DNA from: Flavobacteriia bacterium
GTDB taxonomy: Bacteria > Bacteroidota > Bacteroidia > Flavobacteriales > Flavobacteriaceae
Assembly (NCBI GenBank): GCA_004293165.1
Contig: RDYL01000004.1
Coordinates: forward strand, 62,001 to 126,000
Length of the DNA: 64,000 bases
Reading direction: 5' to 3'
Shown here: piece after piece, positions 58,507 through 64,000 of the stretch
How positions within the stretch are numbered: position 1 is the stretch's first letter
Layout of the letters: the number at the start of each line of letters is the position of its first letter
Translations under genes and position numbers: made by a program
The notes under the pieces: generated by a model
Told to the model about the DNA's origin: nothing
Databases searched by the model: none
Seen by the model: only the letters and a program-made list of their open reading frames with translations

Positions 58507-59406
58507 ATGGAACTATCAATTGTATTAATCAACTATAATTCAACTAAATATACTGTAAATTGTATTGAATCAATTAGAAAAGTAGTATCGGGTCAATTAG
58601 AATTCGAAATTATAATTGTTGACAACAATTCTGAGGAAAATGAAGTTACTGAATTAAGGAAAAAAATTAAAAATTTTAATTGTAATACTATTATTTACAT
58701 TGAATCAAATGAAAATTTAGGCTTTTCAGGAGGAAATATGTTGGGGGCTAATGTTTCAAAGGGGAAATATATTGCTTTTGTAAATAATGATACAATATTT
58801 CATGAAGATTCTTTTTCAATTTTGTATAATTTTATGCAAGATGACAAAAGCATAGGAGTATCGACATGTTTATCAAAAAACGCAGAAGGAAAAGACTTTA
58901 CTTGTTTTGATCATTTTATTGGAATTCGAAAAGAAATATTTGGCAGATGGATTTTGGAACATATTTTTAAAAAACCAAAAAGAAAGAAAATTTATACAAA
59001 ACCAATAATTGTAGATGCAGTTCAAGGTTGTTTAATGTTTTTTGATAGAGATGCTTTTTTCGAATCAGGTGGTTTTGACCAAAAAATATTTCTTTTTTAT
59101 GAAGAAATAGACATATGTAAACGACTAAAAGATAAAGGGTATTCATCAATGTATTATCCTAAAACTTTTTTTATTCATTTTCAAGGAGCAAGCACAAAAA
59201 ATGCTATTCATAAAAAAATTGAAATTATGGTTTCATTTTTTTATGTATTAAAAAAGAACTTTGGCTACAATAGATATTATGTTATATCTTTATTTTACCT
59301 TTACAAGTATCTTATTAAAGTTCTATTTGATACAAAAAAAATAATTTTTTTAAAAATAATTTTGTCTCCAAATAAGTTTAAGTATTCAATGCGAAAAAAC
59401 AATTAA
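58507..59406 (+). CDS. Family 2 glycosyltransferase (rhamnosyltransferase-like)
   Basis: The 299-residue enzyme has the GT2 core: IVLINYNSTKYTVNCIESI, FEIIIVDNNSEE, NLGFSGGNMLGANVSKGKYIAFVNNDT and the VQGCLMFFDRDAFFESGGFDQKIFLFYEEIDICKRLKDKGY acceptor-domain pattern typical of dTDP-rhamnosyl or related transferases in O-antigen-like synthesis. It starts 3 bp after the GT4 stop. The run of Ile/Lys/Asn codons with A or T in third position is notable. Confidence 0.92.
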   Translation: MELSIVLINYNSTKYTVNCIESIRKVVSGQLEFEIIIVDNNSEENEVTELRKKIKNFNCNTIIYIESNENLGFSGGNMLGANVSKGKYIAFVNNDTIFHEDSFSILYNFMQDDKSIGVSTCLSKNAEGKDFTCFDHFIGIRKEIFGRWILEHIFKKPKRKKIYTKPIIVDAVQGCLMFFDRDAFFESGGFDQKIFLFYEEIDICKRLKDKGYSSMYYPKTFFIHFQGASTKNAIHKKIEIMVSFFYVLKKNFGYNRYYVISLFYLYKYLIKVLFDTKKIIFLKIILSPNKFKYSMRKNN

Positions 59407-59409
59407 TAA

Positions 59410-60135
59410 ATGGATATTAATCATATTAAAGACATAGTAAAAAATAATTATGACGAAATTTTACAAAAAGGTAGAAACGTTATAGTTAGACACATTCTGA
59501 ATAATGGAGAAGAGATAGTTATTAAATCATTCAAAATTCCCAATTTTATTAATAAAATAATTTATCGTTTTTTTAGGAAATCTAAAGCTAAAAGATCGTT
59601 TGAATATGCTACTATTCTAATGAATAAAGGAATTGGAACACCTAAACCAATAGCTTTTTTTGAATATTTTGACATTGTTGGATTAAATGAAAGTTATTAT
59701 GTGTCTGAATATATAAAATCAGATTTAACTTACAGAGAATTAGTGCAAACAGACTATCCAGACGGCGAAAATATTTTAAGGCAGTTTACTCGTTTTTCTT
59801 ATGAAATGCATCAAAAAGGAATTGAGTTTTTAGATCATTCACCAGGGAATACGCTGATTAAATATGATGGAAATTGTAATTATTCTTTCTATTTGGTAGA
59901 TTTGAATCGAATGAAATTTCATGATAAAATAGATTTTCATACAAGAATGAAAAATTTATCTCGATTAACACCTAAAAAAGAAATGATTAAGATAATGAGT
60001 AATGAATACGCTAAACTTTCAGGTGAAGATGAAAAAACAGTATTTCAAGCCATGTGGAAGTTTACAGAAGATTTCCAATATCGCTTTCACCGAAAAAAAA
60101 GATTTAAAAAGAAATTAAAGTTCTGGAAAAAGTAG
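59410..60135 (+). CDS. Kdo-kinase/InaA-like small kinase
   Basis: The 241-residue protein matches the lipopolysaccharide kinase (InaA/WaaP/KdkA) group: GRNVIVRHILNNGEEIVIKSFKIP at the ATP-lid with the conserved Lys, KAKRSFEYATILMNKGIGTPKPIAFFEY, then the catalytic loop MHQKGIEFLDHSPGNTLIKYDG and LVDLNRMKF with metal-binding Asp. KdkA-type enzymes phosphorylate Kdo or heptose in the LPS core. It starts 3 bp after the GT2 gene and fits a core-phosphorylation step. Confidence 0.87.
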   Translation: MDINHIKDIVKNNYDEILQKGRNVIVRHILNNGEEIVIKSFKIPNFINKIIYRFFRKSKAKRSFEYATILMNKGIGTPKPIAFFEYFDIVGLNESYYVSEYIKSDLTYRELVQTDYPDGENILRQFTRFSYEMHQKGIEFLDHSPGNTLIKYDGNCNYSFYLVDLNRMKFHDKIDFHTRMKNLSRLTPKKEMIKIMSNEYAKLSGEDEKTVFQAMWKFTEDFQYRFHRKKRFKKKLKFWKK

Positions 60136-60159
60136 TATTTTTCACTTTTAATTCTTTGC

Positions 60160-60990
60160 ATGAAATTATCGGTAATTATCACCACTTACAATTCGGAAGA
60201 ATGGCTTCAAAAAGTGCTTGTTGGATACAGTATCCAAACCGAGCAAGACTTTGAAGTTGTTATTGCTGATGATGGTTCTGCCGAAAAAACAAAGTTGGTT
60301 ATTGACTCTTTTAGCGATAAATTTATGTTTCCTATTGTTCATGTTTGGCAAGAGGATAACGGTTTTCAGAAATGTAAAATCTTAAATAAAGCCATTTTAA
60401 AAACTAAATCCGATTATTTACTTTTTACTGATGGCGATTGTATTCCACGAAAAGATTTTGTTGCTCAACATTTAAAACACCAAGAGGAAGGTTATTTCTT
60501 GTCTGGAGGTTATTTTAAATTACCGATGCAAACTTCTCATAAGATTTCATTAGAAAATATAATAAATCAGGATTGTTTTTCTATTTCGTGGTTGATAAAA
60601 AATGGAGTTTCCAAAACCTTTAAATTATCTAAGCTAACTAAGATTTCACTTTTCGCAAGTTTTATGAATTGGTTAACGCCAACAAAACGAACTTTTAACG
60701 GACATAATACTTCTTGTTATAAGAAAGATTTAATTGCGGTGAATGGTTTTAACGAAATAATGCAATACGGTGGTTTAGATAGAGAATTGGGTGAACGACT
60801 ATTTAATCTAGGAATACTATCAAAACAAATTCGATATGGAGCAGTTTGTTTACATTTAGATCATGTACGTGCTTATTTCAATCAAGATGAATGGAATAAG
60901 AATTTGGCATTAAGAGCCTATAATATAAAAAATAATATTACTTGGATAACATCAGGTATTATAAAAGGTAATTATCCAGAAAAGGACTAA
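60160..60990 (+). CDS. Family 2 glycosyltransferase, last gene of the plus-strand run
   Basis: The 276-residue enzyme starts LSVIITTYNSEEWLQKVLVGYSIQTEQDFEVVIADDGSAEKT, with DGDCIPRKDFV (DxD), NGHNTSCYKKDLIAVNGFNEIMQYGGLDRELGERL (second GT2 block of the galactosyl-transferase type). It lies 24 bp after the Kdo-kinase-like gene. Its 3' end overlaps the heptosyltransferase gene on the other strand by 32 bp. Confidence 0.92.
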   Translation: MKLSVIITTYNSEEWLQKVLVGYSIQTEQDFEVVIADDGSAEKTKLVIDSFSDKFMFPIVHVWQEDNGFQKCKILNKAILKTKSDYLLFTDGDCIPRKDFVAQHLKHQEEGYFLSGGYFKLPMQTSHKISLENIINQDCFSISWLIKNGVSKTFKLSKLTKISLFASFMNWLTPTKRTFNGHNTSCYKKDLIAVNGFNEIMQYGGLDRELGERLFNLGILSKQIRYGAVCLHLDHVRAYFNQDEWNKNLALRAYNIKNNITWITSGIIKGNYPEKD

Positions 60991-62026
60991 TTTTTTCAAT
61001 TACAAATTTTGGCTCTAATTTTTCGTAAAGTTGTAAAGTGTTTTCTTTTAACTGTTTTTCAGTTTTATTACTAATTAAATCAGATGAGATATCATTTAAA
61101 TGAATTGACATATGTTTTTTTCCATCTTCAAAAGTTGCCCATATTTTTTTCTCAATCCATGGCGAAAATATTATAAAAGAAGGTTTGTTTACTGCTTTTG
61201 CAAGATTAATAGCGCCACCATCATTACCAATGATTAAATCGCATTTATTCATAATTGCAATATATTCTCGTAAATTAGAACCTAATAAGTCAAAGTAAAT
61301 ATTTTGTTGAGTGCTTTTTTTGCAACTATTAAAAACAATTTTAGCTTCTTCAAGTTGTTTTGGAAAATAATTAAAAAGTATGTTAACGTTATATTTATCA
61401 GAAATAAAATCTATAATTTCTGTCATGTATTGAAGAGGATAAGTTTTAAGTTTTTCACTTCCTAATAAACTTATCATTACTGTTTTTTTTGATTTGTCTA
61501 CTTTGTGATTTTCAAATATTTTATCAGCAAAATCTTTTTCTAACTGATCCAAGAATAATTTGGGTTGACCATCAAGTTCAAAATTCAAATTCAATGGAGT
61601 TAACAAAGAAAGTCTTCTTTCAATTGCTAATCCTAAATTAGTTGAAGGATTTTCTGCATATGGAATGTTGTCTTCGTATAAAAATGTGCGCCCAATTTTT
61701 TTATATGAAATTTTTCTTTTACCTCTACACAATAATACAATTATCCAACTTTGTAATTTAGAATAAGCATCAATAACTAAATCGTATTTGTTTTTTCTTA
61801 GTCCTAAAGCAAATTTTATAAGTTCATAAGTGCTGTTTTGATGTTTCTTTTCAAAGATGATTAATGAATCAATATTAGGATTTCCTTTTAAAACATCGAC
61901 CGTATTATCATTTACTAAGTAATCAATTTGTGCATTTGGATATGCTTTTTTCAGATTGTTACATATGATGCTACTAATTAAAACATCGCCAATCATTTTA
62001 TGTTGAATAACCAAAATCCTATTCAT
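60959..62026 (-). CDS. Family 9 glycosyltransferase (heptosyltransferase-like)
   Basis: The 355-residue GT-B enzyme begins RILVIQHKMIGDVLISSIICNNLKKAYPNAQIDYLV and carries the C-terminal sugar-nucleotide pocket IGNDGGAINLAKAVNKPSFIIFSPW, which mark heptosyltransferase-type GT9 proteins that add LPS inner-core sugars. This supports an LPS-core role for the whole block, together with the Kdo-kinase-like gene. It starts 12 bp after the sulfatase-fold gene on the same strand. Confidence 0.94.
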   Translation of the reverse strand: MNRILVIQHKMIGDVLISSIICNNLKKAYPNAQIDYLVNDNTVDVLKGNPNIDSLIIFEKKHQNSTYELIKFALGLRKNKYDLVIDAYSKLQSWIIVLLCRGKRKISYKKIGRTFLYEDNIPYAENPSTNLGLAIERRLSLLTPLNLNFELDGQPKLFLDQLEKDFADKIFENHKVDKSKKTVMISLLGSEKLKTYPLQYMTEIIDFISDKYNVNILFNYFPKQLEEAKIVFNSCKKSTQQNIYFDLLGSNLREYIAIMNKCDLIIGNDGGAINLAKAVNKPSFIIFSPWIEKKIWATFEDGKKHMSIHLNDISSDLISNKTEKQLKENTLQLYEKLEPKFVIEKISPFLDNYLL

Positions 62027-62038
62027 TAGAAATTGTTT

Positions 62039-63910
62039 TTATTTTGTCAAAGTTAATTTATTACCAATCATTCGTTCATTAAAAGATTGAATATAGGCTT
62101 TAATAAACGTTTCCATTTCGGTAGCTTTTGCTTTTTCGGTTTTGATTAAATTGGTTTTTAGCAATTCATCTTTCTTAAAATTATACATTGCTAACGATTT
62201 TTTTCCATCGAAAGCTAAGTAATAATCGCCTGAAATGTAATGGTAAATGTTATCTAAATAATACACTACAAAATCTTTTTCAGACTGATAAGATTTTCCA
62301 TAAGTGATCATTTTACTTTTTATATTCAAATAATCAATTATTGAAGGCATAATGTCAATTTGCTGTAAATTTTTCTGATTTTTCCCTACAATTGATGGAT
62401 TTGACGGATCGAAAAATAAGATTGGTACTCTGAATTTTCCAACATTTGTTTTGAATTTTTTTTCTGTTGGTTCCGATGAAGTATGGTCGGAAGTAATTAC
62501 GAATAGCGTGTTTTTATACCAATCTTCCTTTGAAGCTGTTTCAAAAAAGCGCTTTAGTGCATTGTCTGCATAAGCAATACTTTCATGAATCTTAGTAGTT
62601 CCTTTTGGAAATTTTCCTTTGTATTTTTCAGGAATAATGTACGGATTATGAGATGAAATGGTAAAAATTGTACTAAAAAAAGGTTGTTTAAATTCGGTCA
62701 TTTTAGCCGAAAAATACTGCATAAATTCTTCATCAAAAATCCCCCATCTTCCATCAAAGGCTTCTGGACCTACATATTCATTTTTTCCATAATAAGTATC
62801 AAAACCTGCAACTTTACAATATTGGTCAAAATTCTGACTTCCGTTAAAAGCACCGTGAAAAAAAGCGGTTTGATAACCATTTGCTTTTAAAATTTTTGGC
62901 AAACCATACACTTCATTAATAGAATAACTCGATGTAATTAACGAATTGTTCATCAAACTCGGAATACTTGAAAGGGTAGAAGGAACCGCATCAATAGAAA
63001 GTTTTCCATTGGCAAAGCCATATTCAAAAAACAACGATTTTTCAATTAATTCATCTAAAAAAGGCGTTTGTCCACGTTGAATATTTTCTCTTCCGAAACT
63101 TTCTAAAATAATGATAACTACATTTTTTTTATTTGGATTTTCGCTTGATATAATTTCGGTAATTGGATTGAAAATTTGGTTTAATTCCGTTTCTGAAAAA
63201 TATTTTGGTGATTCTAATGTTTCTTTTTTACCAATAGTTTTTAGAATACAAAAAGGCGTATTCAATACAATTGCCGATTGATTAATCGAGCCATAATTCA
63301 CAGCATCAACAATTCGCAATGGTTTTTTCTGAAAACCACCACGACCTAACAAGAAAACAAAACCCATTAAAACAATAAATATTCCTGATTGTTTTGCAAT
63401 TTGTGACCAGTTTGCACTTTGTTCGCTTGCTGATTTTAGATTAGCAATCATTTTCCAAAACCCAAAACCCAAAAGAATTGCTAATAACGGCAAATGCCAA
63501 AACTCAACTAAAAAAGAAAAAATTAAGCCGCCAATTTCATTTTCCATTCCGCTTGCTGTAATCATGCCAAAAGTACTTCTTCTTCCGGTGAATTTATAAT
63601 ATTCGAAATCAACAAAATTGGTTAAGATGAAGATGAGATTCACGATGAAAAATCCAATTTTCAAATACTTTTGATAGTTGGGTTTGTATTTAAAATTACC
63701 TGGAATAAAATGTAGAAGCGCAAAAACTAAATTAATGTATGCAATTGCCGATAAATCAAAATGAATACCACCTAAAAAACCTTTAGCAGAAATGATTTCA
63801 AAGGCATTTTTATTAAAAAAGTAAAATAACAAACGACAGATTTGGTAAACAAAAAGAACAATAAAAAAACGATTGAAAAATAGTTTTACACTGCTAAAAT
63901 AGTTTGACAT
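62039..63910 (-). CDS. LTA-synthase-like alkaline-phosphatase-fold membrane protein
   Basis: The 623-residue protein has about five N-terminal membrane helices (residues 10-200) and a large extracytoplasmic catalytic domain of the LTA-synthase/sulfatase superfamily: NVVIIILESFGRENI with a metal-binding Glu, QTPFLDELIEKSLFFEYGFANGKLSIDAVPSTLSSIPS with Ser as the probable nucleophile in the position of the LtaS Thr, and TSDHTS with the metal Asp and His. Gram-negative relatives add phosphoglycerol or phosphoethanolamine to lipids or periplasmic glycans. It has a canonical promoter upstream, and is in line with the heptosyltransferase. Confidence 0.92.
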   Translation of the reverse strand: MSNYFSSVKLFFNRFFIVLFVYQICRLLFYFFNKNAFEIISAKGFLGGIHFDLSAIAYINLVFALLHFIPGNFKYKPNYQKYLKIGFFIVNLIFILTNFVDFEYYKFTGRRSTFGMITASGMENEIGGLIFSFLVEFWHLPLLAILLGFGFWKMIANLKSASEQSANWSQIAKQSGIFIVLMGFVFLLGRGGFQKKPLRIVDAVNYGSINQSAIVLNTPFCILKTIGKKETLESPKYFSETELNQIFNPITEIISSENPNKKNVVIIILESFGRENIQRGQTPFLDELIEKSLFFEYGFANGKLSIDAVPSTLSSIPSLMNNSLITSSYSINEVYGLPKILKANGYQTAFFHGAFNGSQNFDQYCKVAGFDTYYGKNEYVGPEAFDGRWGIFDEEFMQYFSAKMTEFKQPFFSTIFTISSHNPYIIPEKYKGKFPKGTTKIHESIAYADNALKRFFETASKEDWYKNTLFVITSDHTSSEPTEKKFKTNVGKFRVPILFFDPSNPSIVGKNQKNLQQIDIMPSIIDYLNIKSKMITYGKSYQSEKDFVVYYLDNIYHYISGDYYLAFDGKKSLAMYNFKKDELLKTNLIKTEKAKATEMETFIKAYIQSFNERMIGNKLTLTK

Positions 63911-63927
63911 AAAATGGTAATTTTTAG

Positions 63928-63957
63928 CAAATTTAACTATTCATGCAAAATTTACAA
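63928..63957 (-). promoter_or_regulatory. Promoter of the sulfatase-fold/heptosyltransferase pair
   Basis: On the minus strand TTG (63955-63957) and TAAATTTG (63928-63935) are 19 bp apart, 17 bp before the ATG. Confidence 0.7.
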
Positions 63958-64000
63958 TTTATTTACCTTTAATTTACTTTTAAAAGAAAATAAAAATTCC

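Overview
The window reads as chromosomal DNA of a Flavobacterium-like member of the Bacteroidota. Evidence: strongly A/T-rich sequence, the gliding protein GldI, two type IX secretion (T9SS) C-terminal sorting domains (types A and B), a FadL-type porin, many lipoproteins with SC lipoboxes, start codons without strong Shine-Dalgarno sequences, and repeated promoters of the Bacteroidota form TTTG/TTG - 19 to 20 bases - TAnnTTTG. I see no rRNA, prophage, intact insertion sequence or CRISPR array. Names rest on motifs read by eye, since no search could be run.

Layout. 1-4239: an acyl-transfer operon of two SGNH-hydrolase-like proteins (the first cut by the window edge, the second with an inserted LysM domain) and an MBOAT O-acyltransferase. 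4239-13316: an accessory block with two small Cys-containing proteins, a kelch-like T9SS cargo, a Lys/Cys-rich exported peptide and a TolC-MFP-RND efflux set followed by a P-II-like protein and a DUF2892 membrane protein. Three promoters here share a palindromic operator (GTAAC-N4-GTTAC) centred 31-33 bp upstream of the -7 box, which suggests one activator not encoded in the window. 13361-28644: mostly housekeeping genes (ffh, folD, prfC, a three-gene periplasmic PPIase/SurA-like operon, a MoxR ATPase, acnB, a LysM-NlpC/P60 hydrolase). 28697-33305 (minus strand): a DUF465 protein, an exported helical protein, rimO, a FadL-type porin and a Trp/Gly-rich lipoprotein. 33404-37967: proS, two identical tRNA-Glu genes, rpsT, typA and a hypothetical gene.

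38019-45538 (minus strand): a DHH phosphoesterase, gldI and two cyclophilin-FKBP fusion proteins in tight order, then a T9SS type-B adhesin-like protein and an ABC-2 exporter pair. 45667-47643: an ABC1/UbiB-type kinase next to a TetR-fold protein, a pairing that recalls COQ8/COQ9. 47784-49497: an NdpA-type nucleoid protein and a pRiA4b ORF-3/IS1096-TnpR-like protein. 49793-52575: a LytS-type histidine kinase fused to a 2TM domain, two free 2TM proteins and a LytTR response regulator. 52572-56540 (minus strand): CDP-alcohol phosphatidyltransferase, heme A synthase, CCA-adding enzyme and TsaC. 56554-63910: a surface-glycan locus with five glycosyltransferases, a Kdo-kinase-like protein and an LTA-synthase-like sulfatase-fold enzyme.

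Most genes are core flavobacterial functions. The parts that most deserve a second look are the shared-operator regulon around the efflux cluster, the ABC1 kinase/TetR-fold pair, and the kinase-2TM fusion with its two free paralogues.
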